From the NCBI RefSeq assembly GCF_030813415.1, contig NZ_JAUSUF010000004.1:142629-206628 (forward strand): a stretch of 64,000 bases of DNA, written 5' to 3'. Position 1 is the first letter of the stretch. The number at the start of each line of letters is the position of its first letter. The DNA comes from Eubacterium multiforme (GTDB lineage: Bacteria > Bacillota > Clostridia > Clostridiales > Clostridiaceae). The position numbers and the translations under genes are program-made. Shown piece after piece: positions 42,639 through 53,336 of this stretch. A model generated the notes under the pieces. That model searched no databases, was not told where the DNA came from, and saw only the letters and a program-made list of their open reading frames with translations.

Positions 42639-43427
42639 TTGGGAAATAAAATATTTAAATTAGGGTTAATAACTTTATTAGTATTAACCCTAGTATTTAC
42701 GTTAACCCCTATATTGTTTTTAGTAATAAGAGGGGTATTTACTATAAAAGAATGTCTTTTATCAGAAGAAATACAATTTGCATTACTGCTTAGTTTTAAA
42801 ACATCTATAATATCAACCTTAATTTGTTTAATTATTTCATTGCCTGTATCCTTTACACTTTCAAGGTTAGACTTTAAATTTAAAAAAATAATATCAACAA
42901 TTCTTTACATTCCAATGTCCCTTCCACATTTAATACTTGGTATAGCACTACTTTTAGTATGTGGAAATTCTTTTATAGGGAGATTTTTGCAAAGTATAGG
43001 ATTGGATTTTGTTTTTACAGTTAAGGGAATAGTACTTGCTCAGGTTTTTGTTAATATTTCTTTTTCTATAAAAATGTTAAAAACAGCTATAGATGGATCA
43101 AATTCTAAAATGGAATTTGTTGCAAGAACCCTTGGATGTAGTAGATTTAAATGTTTTTATAAAGTAACCTTACCTTTAATAAAAAAGGATATAATTTCAA
43201 CCCTTATAATAACATTTTCAAGAGCACTTGGAGAGTTTGGGGCTGTAATGCTTTTAGTTGGGACAACAAGAATGAGAACAGAAATTCTTCCAACATCAAT
43301 ATATTTAAATGTTTCAACAGGAGATATGGACATAGCAATTGGAGTTGCTACAATACTTATAATAATATCAATGCTTACTATATTACCTTTTGAAATTTTA
43401 GAAGGGAAAAACAATGTTAGAAATTAA
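42639..43427 (+). CDS. modB: Molybdate-type ABC transporter permease (ModB family)
   Basis: Inner-membrane permease of 262 residues with about five to six hydrophobic segments and the EAA loop CSRFKCFYKVTLPLIKKDIISTLIITFSRALGEFGAVMLLVG, where ALGEFGA is the ModB/CysT signature. The assigned TTG at 42639 starts one base after the modA stop codon and has no clear ribosome site, so its translation is probably coupled to modA. It overlaps modC by 14 bases. Confidence 0.88.
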   Translation: MGNKIFKLGLITLLVLTLVFTLTPILFLVIRGVFTIKECLLSEEIQFALLLSFKTSIISTLICLIISLPVSFTLSRLDFKFKKIISTILYIPMSLPHLILGIALLLVCGNSFIGRFLQSIGLDFVFTVKGIVLAQVFVNISFSIKMLKTAIDGSNSKMEFVARTLGCSRFKCFYKVTLPLIKKDIISTLIITFSRALGEFGAVMLLVGTTRMRTEILPTSIYLNVSTGDMDIAIGVATILIIISMLTILPFEILEGKNNVRN

Positions 43428-44112
43428 AAATATTAACTTAAAATTAGGAGAGTTTTCTCTAAAAAATATTAATTTAACTATAGAAAATGGAGAATATTTT
43501 GTTATTTTAGGTGCAAGTGGAAATGGGAAAACAGTATTTTTAGAAACATTATCAGGAATGTATGAGAATTTTTCCGGGAAAATTATATATAATGAAAAAA
43601 TAATTTCTAATATTGATATAGAAAAAAGAAAAATTGGATTTGTATATCAAAAACATGAACTTTTTCCTTTTTTAAATGTACAAGAAAATATAGCCTTTGG
43701 GTTAAAAGTAAAGGGAGAGAAAAAACATATAATAAAAGAAAAAGTAGATAAATATTTAAAAATATTTAAAATAGATAATTTAAAAAAAAGATATCCTAAA
43801 AATTTAAGTGGAGGAGAAAGTCAAAGGGTGGCTTTAGCTAGAGCATTAATAACATCACCAGATATTCTCCTTTTAGATGAGCCTTTAAGTGCCTTAGATA
43901 AGATTACAAAGGATATTTTAATAGAAGAAATAAAAAATATAAATAAAAATTTTAAGACAACAGTTATTCATGTTACCCATGATATAAATGAAGCCTTAGC
44001 TTTAGGTGATAATATAGGAATAATGAAAGATGGAAATCTTAAACATATTATGACTATAAAAAAATTTAAAGATGAATTCGAAAAGGGTAATTATGAAAAT
44101 CTTTTAAAGTAG
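43414..44112 (+). CDS. modC: Molybdate-type ABC transporter ATP-binding protein
   Basis: ABC ATPase of 232 residues: Walker A GASGNGKT, Q-loop YQKHELFPFLNVQENIAFGL, signature NLSGGESQRVALARAL, Walker B DILLLDEPLSALD and switch histidine VIHVTHDINEA. The C-terminal TOBE (molybdate-binding) domain of classic ModC is missing, as in many short Gram-positive versions. ATG 43414 lies inside the modB end after GAAGGG, indicating coupled translation. Confidence 0.88.
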   Translation: MLEIKNINLKLGEFSLKNINLTIENGEYFVILGASGNGKTVFLETLSGMYENFSGKIIYNEKIISNIDIEKRKIGFVYQKHELFPFLNVQENIAFGLKVKGEKKHIIKEKVDKYLKIFKIDNLKKRYPKNLSGGESQRVALARALITSPDILLLDEPLSALDKITKDILIEEIKNINKNFKTTVIHVTHDINEALALGDNIGIMKDGNLKHIMTIKKFKDEFEKGNYENLLK

Positions 44113-44120
44113 GTGGAAAA

Positions 44121-44849
44121 ATGGAATTTTATAATGAAGTAAAAGAAAAATTTATAAATATAATAAAAGAAAATAATATAGATGTAAATGAAGAGGTAGT
44201 TTTAACAAGAAAACTTAAGCCACATGAAGCTATTGGATATCCAGAAAGAAAGGATTATCCTATATTAAAGGGTAAGGAAGCTTTGTTAAACTCAAATTAC
44301 AAAGGTTTTATAGGACAGGCATATACTGATAGTCCTAAAGTTTTTAAAGGAACATTACAGGAAATTTTAGACCTTGATTTATCTATTGAAGAAAATACTC
44401 CAATTTTTATAGCAACATTAAATGCTGTACTTAGAAGTTTAAATCTTATTGATAAAACAGTGCATTGTAAGGATGGAGAGCCTAAAGAATGTGCTATTAA
44501 AATGTTAGATGAAATGGAAGATAAGTTTAAAAATAAAAATATTGCACTTATAGGACTTCAACCTGGAATATTAAATGAATTAAGTAAAAAATTTAATGTA
44601 AGGGTTCTTGATTTAGATAAAGATAATATAGGAAAAGAAAAATGTTCTGTCATTATAGAAGATGGTATAGAAAAATATAATGAAGTAGTTAATTGGGCAG
44701 ATATTATATTAGCAACTGGAAGTACAAGTTGTAATGGAAGTATAGTTAATTTCTTAAATTTAGATAAACCAGTATATTTTTATGGAACTACGATTGCTGG
44801 TATAGCCTATCTTATGAATTTAAATAGACTTTGCTTTTGTTCAAAATAA
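44121..44849 (+). CDS. DUF364/DUF4213-domain protein, putative metal-chelatase-like
   Basis: A 242-residue protein that resembles the DUF4213-DUF364 family. The N-terminal part includes VVLTRKLKPHEAIGYPERKDYPILKGKEALL, the middle ENTPIFIATLNAVLRSLNLIDKTVHCKDGEPKECAIKM is the DUF4213 pattern, and the C-terminal part (NIALIGLQPGILNELSKKFNVRVLDLDKDNIG, ILATGSTSCNGSIVNFLNL) is a Rossmann-like DUF364. Some relatives are annotated as heavy-metal chelatases. It starts eight bases after modC behind AGGTGG, so is in the transport operon and may act on the imported metal; that role is inferred. Confidence 0.72.
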   Translation: MEFYNEVKEKFINIIKENNIDVNEEVVLTRKLKPHEAIGYPERKDYPILKGKEALLNSNYKGFIGQAYTDSPKVFKGTLQEILDLDLSIEENTPIFIATLNAVLRSLNLIDKTVHCKDGEPKECAIKMLDEMEDKFKNKNIALIGLQPGILNELSKKFNVRVLDLDKDNIGKEKCSVIIEDGIEKYNEVVNWADIILATGSTSCNGSIVNFLNLDKPVYFYGTTIAGIAYLMNLNRLCFCSK

Positions 44850-44959
44850 ATTTAGAAAATTTAATTTTAGAAAATTATGTAAATTATAAATGTAGGGGAA
44901 TTAAATTATAATCTTTGCATATACTTTACTACAAGTAAAATATGGGGGTGTATACAAAG

Positions 44960-45232
44960 GTGTTAAAAGTTGATATAAGAGATATAAAAGTAAAGTGTAA
45001 GAAATTAAGAAAAAAAGGAATTATTTCAGGTACTTTAAAGAGAAATAATGGAGAGATAATCCCAATAAGTTTAAAAGGAAGCAGTGTAGATAAACGTATT
45101 TTAAATAATGGACTAAATAATGAAGTTTTAATAATATTTAACAATGAAGAAATAAAGACAAAAATTGATAGACTTCAGAGAAATTTATTAATTCATAATG
45201 TAATTAACATAGACTTATTAGAAAAAAGTTAA
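44960..45232 (+). CDS. Short ribosomal protein bL25-like protein
   Basis: A 90-residue basic protein. CKKLRKKGIISGTLKRNNGEIIPISLKG followed by EVLIIFNNEEIKTKIDRLQRNLLIHNVINIDLLEK resembles the N-terminal RNA-binding domain of ribosomal protein L25/Ctc, where LRKEGKIPAVLYG, VLI-EVQRH and HVDF-like segments occur in this order. It is divergent and lacks the C-terminal Ctc domain. GTG 44960, 11 bases after GGGGG, fits better than ATG 44942, which immediately precedes that ribosome site. I am moderately sure of the fold, not of the function. Confidence 0.5.
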   Translation: MLKVDIRDIKVKCKKLRKKGIISGTLKRNNGEIIPISLKGSSVDKRILNNGLNNEVLIIFNNEEIKTKIDRLQRNLLIHNVINIDLLEKS

Positions 45233-45302
45233 AATTCTTTTAACTGAAGTGAAAAAAGTTATTATTTAATGTATAATAAACAGAAGAAAAGGAGGGTATT
45301 TT

Positions 45303-45743
45303 ATGTTTTTAAAGGAATTTAATAATGAGGAATCTATTGCATTTATAAATTTAGTAAATAGATTTGCAAATATAGATAATGTACTTGCAAAAGAAGAAAA
45401 AAGATTAATAAAGGACTATATAAAAGAGCTTGGGTTAGAGAATACAGAAATAGGAAATTTATCTTATGATGAATCCATAGATATTTTAAAGAAAAGCAAA
45501 GAGAGAATAAAAAGAATAGCCTACTTTGAATTAGTTGGATTAGCATTAGTAGATGGTAATTATGGAGACAAAGAAGTAGATTATTTAGATAAAATAGCAA
45601 TAGACCTTGATATAAATAGGGCACAAAAAATTGCATTTGCAAATTTCTTTTATAATTTTAAAGAAGTCTATGATTTTTCTGTTATAGAAACAGAAGGAAA
45701 AGAATTAAAACATTTAGAAGAACAAGCAGAAGCTATATTATAA
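45303..45743 (+). CDS. TerB-like helical protein
   Basis: A 146-residue soluble helical protein. The acidic pattern FANIDNVLAKEEKRLIKDYIKELGL followed by FELVGLALVDGNYGDKEVDYLDKIAIDLDINRAQ resembles the TerB/DUF533-type fold, in which paired helices carry D-G-x-[FY] and E-x-x-[FY]L motifs. TerB proteins are linked to tellurite resistance and stress but have no settled activity. The ribosome site AAGGAGGG is strong. Monocistronic with a good terminator. Confidence 0.6.
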   Translation: MFLKEFNNEESIAFINLVNRFANIDNVLAKEEKRLIKDYIKELGLENTEIGNLSYDESIDILKKSKERIKRIAYFELVGLALVDGNYGDKEVDYLDKIAIDLDINRAQKIAFANFFYNFKEVYDFSVIETEGKELKHLEEQAEAIL

Positions 45744-45750
45744 AATATTT

Positions 45751-45795
45751 AAAGAAGATTCTAAGTAAAGGTTACATTAGAATCTTCTTTTTTGT
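45751..45795 (+). terminator. Terminator of the TerB-like gene
   Basis: AAAGAAGATTCTAA at 45751-45764 is exactly complementary to TTAGAATCTTCTTT at 45777-45790, and a T run follows. Confidence 0.9.
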
Positions 45796-45872
45796 TATAA
45801 TTATTAGACTATGTTTTAAACTAGTGCTCATCTTAGATAGAATTGTAATATCATTTTAATTAAGTAATTAGA

Positions 45873-45903
45873 GTTTCATTATTTGTAAATAGATAATAGA
45901 AAC
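45873..45903 (+). other. Interrupted hairpin upstream of hemW
   Basis: GTTTC and ATTAT (45873-45882) pair with ATAAT and GAAAC (45893-45903) with one bulged A and a ten-base loop. It lies in a gene-free 254-base stretch. There is no T run, so it is neither a clear terminator nor an identified RNA gene. Confidence 0.3.
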
Positions 45904-45997
45904 CCTCTTTGCAAAATTAAGTAAGTCTTAATGGCTATCTAACAATTAACATTAACCTAAAACATAGCAAAAAATTTTTAAAAGAAGGTGACATAAA

Positions 45998-47125
45998 ATG
46001 CAAGAGATTAGTTTATATGTGCATATTCCTTTTTGCAAGCAAAAATGTTTATACTGTGATTTTCCATCTTATTCAGGAAAAGAAAGTTTAGAAGATGATT
46101 ATATAGATGCATTAATTAAAGAAATTAATGAAAAATGTAAAAATAAAATTATTAGAAGTTTATTTATAGGAGGAGGAACTCCATCCTATTTAAAGGATAA
46201 TAATATTGAAAAATTATTAAAAACTTTAAGAAATTTAAATTATATAGATGAATTTGCAGAGAAAACAATGGAGTGTAATCCAGGAACATTAACAAAAGAA
46301 AAGATTAAAATAATAAAGGAGAATGGAATTAATAGAATTAGTATGGGTCTTCAAACAACAAATAACGAATTATTGAAAAAAATAGGAAGAATACATACTA
46401 TAGAAGAATTTAAAGAAAATTATAATAGGGCTAGAGAAGAAGGCATTAAAAATATAAATATAGATATTATGTTTGGACTTCCAAATCAAAGTGTTTACGA
46501 TTATAAAGAAACATTAAATGATATTATAAAATTAGATCCTGAACATATTTCCTGTTATAGCTTAATAATAGAAGAGGGGACTCCTTTTTATAAGATGTCT
46601 GAAAAAGGGTTACTTAATCTTCCATCAGAGGAAGAAGAAAGAGCGATGTATAGTATAACTAAAGATATTTTAGAGACAAATGGGTATCATCAATATGAAA
46701 TATCTAATTATTCAAAGAAAAATAAAGAATGTATTCATAATAAAATTTATTGGGAATGTAAAGAATATTTAGGAGTAGGAGTATCAGCAAGCTCTTATAT
46801 AAATGAAGAAAGAATAAAAAATATTGATGATATTAAAACTTATATTGAAAAAATAAATAATAATGAAGATGTTTATGAAAGTATAATTAATAATACAGAT
46901 AAAGAAGATATGGAAGAGTTTATGTTTTTAGGTCTTAGAATGATAAAAGGTGTAAGTCGAGAAGAATTTAAAAAAAGATTTAATAAAAATATAGAAGATG
47001 TATATGGAAAAGTAATAATGGATAATATAAATAAGGGCCTTTTAAAAGATATAAATGGGAGAATTTTTCTTACACATAAAGGAATTGAATTATCTAATTG
47101 GGTAATGAGTGAATTTATATTATAA
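45998..47125 (+). CDS. hemW: Radical SAM heme chaperone HemW
   Basis: Radical SAM protein of 375 residues related to oxygen-independent coproporphyrinogen oxidase but acting as a heme chaperone. The cluster motif is CKQKCLYCDF near residue 13; following segments are FIGGGTPSYL, ECNPGTLTKEKIKIIKENGINRISMGLQT, NIDIMFGLPNQS and SCYSLIIEEGTPFYKM. The HemW-type HNKIYWECKEYLGVGVSASSYI is present. Start ATG follows AGAAGGTGACATAAA. In many Firmicutes hemW precedes hrcA, as here. Confidence 0.93.
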   Translation: MQEISLYVHIPFCKQKCLYCDFPSYSGKESLEDDYIDALIKEINEKCKNKIIRSLFIGGGTPSYLKDNNIEKLLKTLRNLNYIDEFAEKTMECNPGTLTKEKIKIIKENGINRISMGLQTTNNELLKKIGRIHTIEEFKENYNRAREEGIKNINIDIMFGLPNQSVYDYKETLNDIIKLDPEHISCYSLIIEEGTPFYKMSEKGLLNLPSEEEERAMYSITKDILETNGYHQYEISNYSKKNKECIHNKIYWECKEYLGVGVSASSYINEERIKNIDDIKTYIEKINNNEDVYESIINNTDKEDMEEFMFLGLRMIKGVSREEFKKRFNKNIEDVYGKVIMDNINKGLLKDINGRIFLTHKGIELSNWVMSEFIL

Positions 47126-47201
47126 ATAGTATGAAATGAGAGCAATTTAAAGAAAAATAAAGATAAATAAATTTAAATTGAATTAATTATAATTAAAAAC
47201 T

Positions 47202-47240
47202 TAATATTCTCGTTGACAAAAATATTCAACGAGAATATTA
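47202..47240 (+). promoter_or_regulatory. Long inverted repeat enclosing the hrcA promoter
   Basis: TAATATTCTCGTTG at 47202-47215 is exactly complementary to CAACGAGAATATTA at 47227-47240, with an 11-base spacer. The -35 box begins in the left arm and the -10 box overlaps the right arm, so a protein bound here would block or alter RNA polymerase binding. This is distinct from CIRCE, 15 bases downstream. Confidence 0.6.
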
Positions 47241-47241
47241 T
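47213..47241 (+). promoter_or_regulatory. Sigma-A promoter of the hrcA-grpE-dnaK-dnaJ operon
   Basis: TTGACA at 47213-47218 and TATTAT at 47236-47241 with a 17-base spacer. The predicted start site is just before the CIRCE element, the usual layout for class I heat-shock genes. Confidence 0.82.
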
Positions 47242-47254
47242 TTAACTATAGTCA

Positions 47255-47281
47255 TTAGCACTCGATGATAGTGAGTGCTAA
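47255..47281 (+). promoter_or_regulatory. CIRCE operator for HrcA
   Basis: Perfect match to the consensus: TTAGCACTC at 47255-47263, nine-base spacer, GAGTGCTAA at 47273-47281. Bound by HrcA, it represses the operon until heat or misfolded proteins titrate GroEL. Confidence 0.98.
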
Positions 47282-47298
47282 TAAACAGAGGTGATGAT

Positions 47299-48330
47299 AT
47301 GGTTATTGATGATAGAAAAATAAAAATCTTAGAAGCTATTATCAATGATTACATTAAAACTGGAGAACCAGTAGGTTCTAGAACAATAGCAAAAAATCAT
47401 GACTTAGGAGTTGGATCTGCTACAATCAGAAATGAAATGGCAGACCTTGAAGATATGGGGTATTTAGAACAACCTCACACATCCTCTGGAAGAATTCCAT
47501 CAAGTAAAGGCTATAGATTATATGTAGACAGCTTAATGGATAAACCACTTTTAAGTAAGGAAGAAGATTTAAAGATAAGAGAGTATGTTATTAACTCAGC
47601 AATGCTTGAAGTTAGTAAGATTGTTAAAAATGCAAGTACATTACTTTCAGAATTAACTCATTTAACATGTGTTGTTAAAACACCTTCAATAAGTATGAGT
47701 TGTTTGAAATCTATACAGATAATTAATGTTGATGAAAGAACCCTTTTAGCAGTAATAGTTACAGATGGAGGTCTTATTAAAAATCAAATAATAAGAGTAA
47801 AAAAAGTACCTCCAAATGATATTTTAAGTAAGATAAATAAAACTTTAAATAAAAGACTGTTACATCTTTCAATAGATGAAATTAATTTAGAAGTAATAAA
47901 CAACTTAAAGGTGGATTTACATGGCTATGAGGAAGTATTTAATGCAATGCTTCCAGCATTATATCAATGCTTAAAGGAAGATGATACTTCAAGAGTCTTC
48001 ATGGAAGGTGCAACTAATATATTAAACTTTCCAGAGTATAATGATATAGGAAAAGCTAGAGAAATATTATCGCTTCTTCATAATAAGGATTGTGTTGTTG
48101 AACTTATAGAACCTGAAAGTGATATAACAATAAAAATTGGTGATGAAAATTACATCGAAGAAGCAAAAGAATGCAGCGTTATATCAGCTGAGTATTCTCT
48201 AGGTGATAGTGCAAAGGGTACTATTGGATTAATAGGTCCTAGAAGAATTAACTATTCAAAAGTAATCGCAATAATGGCACAAGTCATGAAAGAGTTAAAT
48301 AAAACCTTGAAAGGGCAGTCTAAAAATTAA
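47299..48330 (+). CDS. hrcA: Heat-inducible transcription repressor HrcA
   Basis: Repressor of class I heat-shock genes, 343 residues. The N-terminal winged helix has [72 protein letters not shown], a textbook HrcA signature. The C-terminal part holds the GAF-like and dimerisation domains and ends with [34 protein letters not shown] 47299 follows AGAGGTGAT; the in-frame codon at 47275 lies within CIRCE and is not used. It is autoregulated through that operator. Confidence 0.96.
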   Translation: MVIDDRKIKILEAIINDYIKTGEPVGSRTIAKNHDLGVGSATIRNEMADLEDMGYLEQPHTSSGRIPSSKGYRLYVDSLMDKPLLSKEEDLKIREYVINSAMLEVSKIVKNASTLLSELTHLTCVVKTPSISMSCLKSIQIINVDERTLLAVIVTDGGLIKNQIIRVKKVPPNDILSKINKTLNKRLLHLSIDEINLEVINNLKVDLHGYEEVFNAMLPALYQCLKEDDTSRVFMEGATNILNFPEYNDIGKAREILSLLHNKDCVVELIEPESDITIKIGDENYIEEAKECSVISAEYSLGDSAKGTIGLIGPRRINYSKVIAIMAQVMKELNKTLKGQSKN

Positions 48331-48355
48331 AAGAGGAGAGGTGTGTTAGAAAAAA

Positions 48356-48955
48356 ATGGTAGATAACAAAGAAAACTTAGAAAAAGAAATGAAAAATGAG
48401 GAAGAAATTAAAGAGAATGAAGAAGTAAAAGAAAACTTAGAAGAAGCCTCAGAAGAACCTCAAGTTGACAGTAATGATAAAAAAGAAGAGGATGATTTAA
48501 GCATGTTTAAGAAATACAAAGAAGAAAATAAAAAGTTAAACAGTGAGCTTGAGGCATTAAAAGATAGACTTCTAAGAGTAACAGCTGAGTATGAAAATTT
48601 CAGAAAGAGAACAGCTAAAGAAAAAGAAGGTATTTATACAGATGCATGTGTAGATGTATTAAAAGAAATTGTACCAAATCTTGATAATTTAGAAAGAGCA
48701 CTAGAAGCTGATGGAAATGTTGAAGATATGAAAAAAGGTGTTGAAATGACACTTAAAGGCTTTAAATCAGCTTTAGAAAAATTAGGTGTTGAAGAAATAG
48801 AAACAGAAGAAGGCTTTGATCCAAATATTCATCAAGCAGTAATGCATGTTGAAGATGAAAATCTTGATAAAAATTCAGTTGCTGAAGTTTTTATGAAGGG
48901 ATATAAAAGAGGAGATAAAGTTATAAGACATTCTGTTGTTAAAGTAGCTAACTAA
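48356..48955 (+). CDS. grpE: Nucleotide exchange factor GrpE
   Basis: Co-chaperone that releases ADP from DnaK, 199 residues. The first 50 residues are very acidic and low-complexity (repeats of EE, KEN), followed by a long coiled coil (KEENKKLNSELEALKDRLLRVTAEYENFRKRTAKEKE) and the C-terminal beta domain ending FDPNIHQAVMHVEDENLDKNSVAEVFMKGYKRGDKVIRHSVVKVAN. The ribosome site GGAGAGG is about 14 bases before the ATG, longer than usual. It lies 25 bases after hrcA. Confidence 0.95.
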   Translation: MVDNKENLEKEMKNEEEIKENEEVKENLEEASEEPQVDSNDKKEEDDLSMFKKYKEENKKLNSELEALKDRLLRVTAEYENFRKRTAKEKEGIYTDACVDVLKEIVPNLDNLERALEADGNVEDMKKGVEMTLKGFKSALEKLGVEEIETEEGFDPNIHQAVMHVEDENLDKNSVAEVFMKGYKRGDKVIRHSVVKVAN

Positions 48956-48991
48956 AATAAAAATAGATTGAAATAAATTAGAAATTTATAA

Positions 48992-49005
48992 CAAACGATA
49001 GTTTG
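48992..49005 (+). other. Short hairpin just upstream of the dnaK ribosome site
   Basis: CAAAC at 48992-48996 pairs with GTTTG at 49001-49005 with a GATA loop, five bases before the GGGAGG of dnaK. It could serve in mRNA processing or protect a cleaved dnaK message; this is inference. Confidence 0.4.
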
Positions 49006-49020
49006 CGTAGGGAGGAATAA

Positions 49021-50889
<1,869 letters not shown>

Positions 50890-50919
50890 TTGTAAAAATA
50901 CTATAGTTTCTTATATAAT

Positions 50920-50960
50920 ACAAAAGAGAGGGAAGGCAACAGTCGTCTTCCCTTTTGTAA
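50920..50960 (+). terminator. Partial terminator or attenuator between dnaK and dnaJ
   Basis: GGGAAG at 50930-50935 pairs with CTTCCC at 50947-50952, with outer ACAAAA/TTTTGT pairing across a bulge. The T run is only four bases, so termination may be incomplete and dnaJ expressed at a lower level than dnaK. Confidence 0.6.
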
Positions 50961-50988
50961 AGTTTATAATGTATGGTGGTGAAAATAG

Positions 50989-52125
50989 ATGGCACAAAAA
51001 GACTATTATGAAATCCTTGGTTTAGAGAAGGGTGCAAGTGACGCTGAAATAAAAAAGGCCTTTAGGAAGCTAGCTATAAAATACCATCCTGATAAAAATC
51101 AAGGAAATGCTGAAGCAGAACAAAAATTTAAAGAAATTAATGAAGCATATCAAGTACTTTCAGACCCAGATAAAAAAGCTAAATACGATCAATTTGGAAC
51201 AGCTGATTTTGATGGAAGTGGATTTGGAGCAGGTGGATTTGGAGGCTTTGACTTCTCAGATATGGGAGGTTTTGGAGATATATTTGATACATTCTTTGGT
51301 GGCGGTGGTGGAAGTAGTTCATCAAGAAGAAATGGCCCTAGAAGAGGGGATGACATTGAATATACAATAAGATTAACTTTTGAAGAAGCTATCAAAGGCG
51401 TAGAGAAAGAAATATCAATTACAAGAAATGAAGAATGTGAAACATGTCATGGAACAGGTGCTAAACCTGGAACATCTCCTAAGACATGTCCAACATGTCA
51501 TGGAACAGGTCAAATAAGAGTACAAAGACAAACTCCTCTTGGAAGTTTTGTAAGTACAACAACTTGTAATAAATGTGGAGGAACTGGTAAAGTTATAGAA
51601 GAGCCATGTCCAACATGTAAAGGTAAAGGCCAAGTTAGAAAGAATAGAAAAATAAAAGTAAATATTCCTGCAGGAGTAGATAGTGGAAATGTTATGCCAC
51701 TTAGAGGACAAGGTGAACATGGAAGTAATGGAGGTCCAGCTGGAGACCTTTATATAAATATAATAGTTGCACCTTCTAATAAGTTTACAAGAAAAGGTAT
51801 AGACATATATGTAGATACTCATATTTCAATTGGTAAGGCAACACTTGGAACTGAAATAACTGTTGAAACAGTAGATGGAAATGTTAAATATACAGTTCCA
51901 GCAGGAACTCAATCAGGAACATTATTCAGGTTAAAGGGTAAAGGTGTTCCAAGAGTTAATGGTAGTGGAAGGGGAGATCAATACGTTAAGGTTATAGTTG
52001 ATATTCCAAAGAAACTTAACGAAAAGCAAAAGGAAGCTTTATTAATGTTTATGGAAGCTTCTGGCGAAAATGTTGATGGAACTGAAAAACACCATAAAAA
52101 AGGATTTAAGGATTTATTTAAATAA
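50989..52125 (+). CDS. dnaJ: Chaperone DnaJ (Hsp40)
   Basis: Type I Hsp40 of 378 residues. The J domain (residues 4-70) has the HPD motif in [18 protein letters not shown]; a Gly/Phe-rich linker ([27 protein letters not shown]) follows; then four zinc repeats [24 protein letters not shown] and CPTCKGKG around residues 150-220; and the C-terminal substrate domains with [22 protein letters not shown]. The ribosome site is TGGTGGTGA. Last gene of the heat-shock operon. Confidence 0.97.
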   Translation: MAQKDYYEILGLEKGASDAEIKKAFRKLAIKYHPDKNQGNAEAEQKFKEINEAYQVLSDPDKKAKYDQFGTADFDGSGFGAGGFGGFDFSDMGGFGDIFDTFFGGGGGSSSSRRNGPRRGDDIEYTIRLTFEEAIKGVEKEISITRNEECETCHGTGAKPGTSPKTCPTCHGTGQIRVQRQTPLGSFVSTTTCNKCGGTGKVIEEPCPTCKGKGQVRKNRKIKVNIPAGVDSGNVMPLRGQGEHGSNGGPAGDLYINIIVAPSNKFTRKGIDIYVDTHISIGKATLGTEITVETVDGNVKYTVPAGTQSGTLFRLKGKGVPRVNGSGRGDQYVKVIVDIPKKLNEKQKEALLMFMEASGENVDGTEKHHKKGFKDLFK

Positions 52126-52129
52126 ATTA

Positions 52130-52160
52130 AAAGGCTACTTTCAAAGTGGCCTTTTAATTT
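52130..52160 (+). terminator. Terminator of dnaJ
   Basis: AAAAGGC and ACTTT pair with AAAGT and GGCCTTTT across one mismatch, with a short loop and T-rich end, immediately after the dnaJ stop. Confidence 0.75.
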
Positions 52161-52166
52161 TAAATA

Positions 52167-52200
52167 AAAAAACATAGAGTTTTTTAAAACTCTATGTTTT
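52167..52200. terminator. Bidirectional terminator between dnaJ and the sugar ATPase gene
   Basis: AAAACATAGAGTTTT pairs perfectly with AAAACTCTATGTTTT with a TT loop, with A and T tracts on the two sides, between convergent genes. Confidence 0.87.
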
Positions 52201-52241
52201 TATCTATTTAAAATGTAATTTTGGGGGATAAAATCTATAAT

Positions 52242-53336
52242 TTAAAACACAGTATTTTGTGTTTCTTTATCAAAAATATGAATTTTTTCAGTATTAAAGG
52301 CAAAAGTTATTTTATCACCATTAGTATAAGATAATGCTCCTTGTGCCTTTATAATCATATTTCTATCATCTTTCTTTATATGAATGTAGGTTTCAGAACC
52401 TAGATTTTCTATAAGTTCAACAATACCATCAAATTTAACTAAAGGTTCCTCAGTAGGAATATTATCATCTATAAAAATATTTTCAGGTCTAATACCTAAA
52501 ATTACATCAGTATGTTTAGTTTTATTTAATAAAGGTACTTTATCTTTAGGAAGACTTATATTATTATCAAAGATTTTTATAGTTTTATCTTTATTAATAG
52601 AACCATATAAGAAATTCATTTGAGGACTTCCTATAAATCCAGCAACAAACATATTAACAGGATTTTCATAAATTTCTTTTGGAGTTGCAACTTGCTGAAT
52701 TATACCATCTTTCATAACTACAATTCTTGTACCAAGAGTCATTGCTTCAGTTTGATCATGAGTTACATATATAAATGTTGTTTGAAGATCATTATATAAT
52801 TTTGAAATTTCAATTCTCATTTGAACTCTAAGTTTTGCATCAAGGTTTGACAAAGGTTCATCCATTAAGAATACTTTTGGATGTCTAACTATTGCTCTTC
52901 CCATAGCAACTCTTTGTCTTTGACCACCAGATAAAGCTTTAGGCTTTCTATCTAAAAGGTGGCTAATATCTAATATTTTAGCAGCGTCTTTAACCTTTTT
53001 ATCAATTTCATTTTTAGGTAACTTTTTTAGTTTAAGTCCAAAGGACATATTTTCATAAACAGTCATATGAGGATATAGGGCATAATTTTGAAATACCATA
53101 GCTATATCTCTATCCTTTGGAGCAACATCATTAACTAATGTATCTCCAATATATAATTCACCATCACTAATTTCTTCAAGGCCAGCTATCATTCTAAGAG
53201 TTGTAGATTTTCCACAGCCTGAAGGTCCAACAAAAACTATAAATTCTTTATCTTTAATATCTAAATTAAAATCACTAACGGCTTTAAAACCGTTTTCATA
53301 AACTTTGTTAATATTTTTTAGTATTAATCCTGCCAT
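52242..53336 (-). CDS. Sugar ABC transporter ATP-binding protein (MsmX/UgpC family)
   Basis: Multi-sugar type ABC ATPase of 364 residues that energises CUT1 sugar importers. Motifs: Walker A GPSGCGKST, Q-loop VFQNYALYPHMTVYENMSFGLKL, signature ALSGGQRQRVAMGRAIVRHP, Walker B VFLMDEPLSNLDAKLR, switch region FIYVTHDQTEAMTLG, and a C-terminal OB/TOBE domain with LGIRPENIF. I take ATG 53336 (minus strand, after AAGGAGAG), giving AGLILKNINKVYENG. The permeases at 61.9-63.7 kb have no ATPase of their own, so this protein is their probable partner, and it may serve other sugar systems. Confidence 0.9.
   Translation of the reverse strand: MAGLILKNINKVYENGFKAVSDFNLDIKDKEFIVFVGPSGCGKSTTLRMIAGLEEISDGELYIGDTLVNDVAPKDRDIAMVFQNYALYPHMTVYENMSFGLKLKKLPKNEIDKKVKDAAKILDISHLLDRKPKALSGGQRQRVAMGRAIVRHPKVFLMDEPLSNLDAKLRVQMRIEISKLYNDLQTTFIYVTHDQTEAMTLGTRIVVMKDGIIQQVATPKEIYENPVNMFVAGFIGSPQMNFLYGSINKDKTIKIFDNNISLPKDKVPLLNKTKHTDVILGIRPENIFIDDNIPTEEPLVKFDGIVELIENLGSETYIHIKKDDRNMIIKAQGALSYTNGDKITFAFNTEKIHIFDKETQNTVF

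Noticed and set aside
45795..45997. Small RNA gene upstream of hemW
   Set aside because: There is an interrupted hairpin but no terminator and no clear promoter pair, so an RNA gene is not supported.
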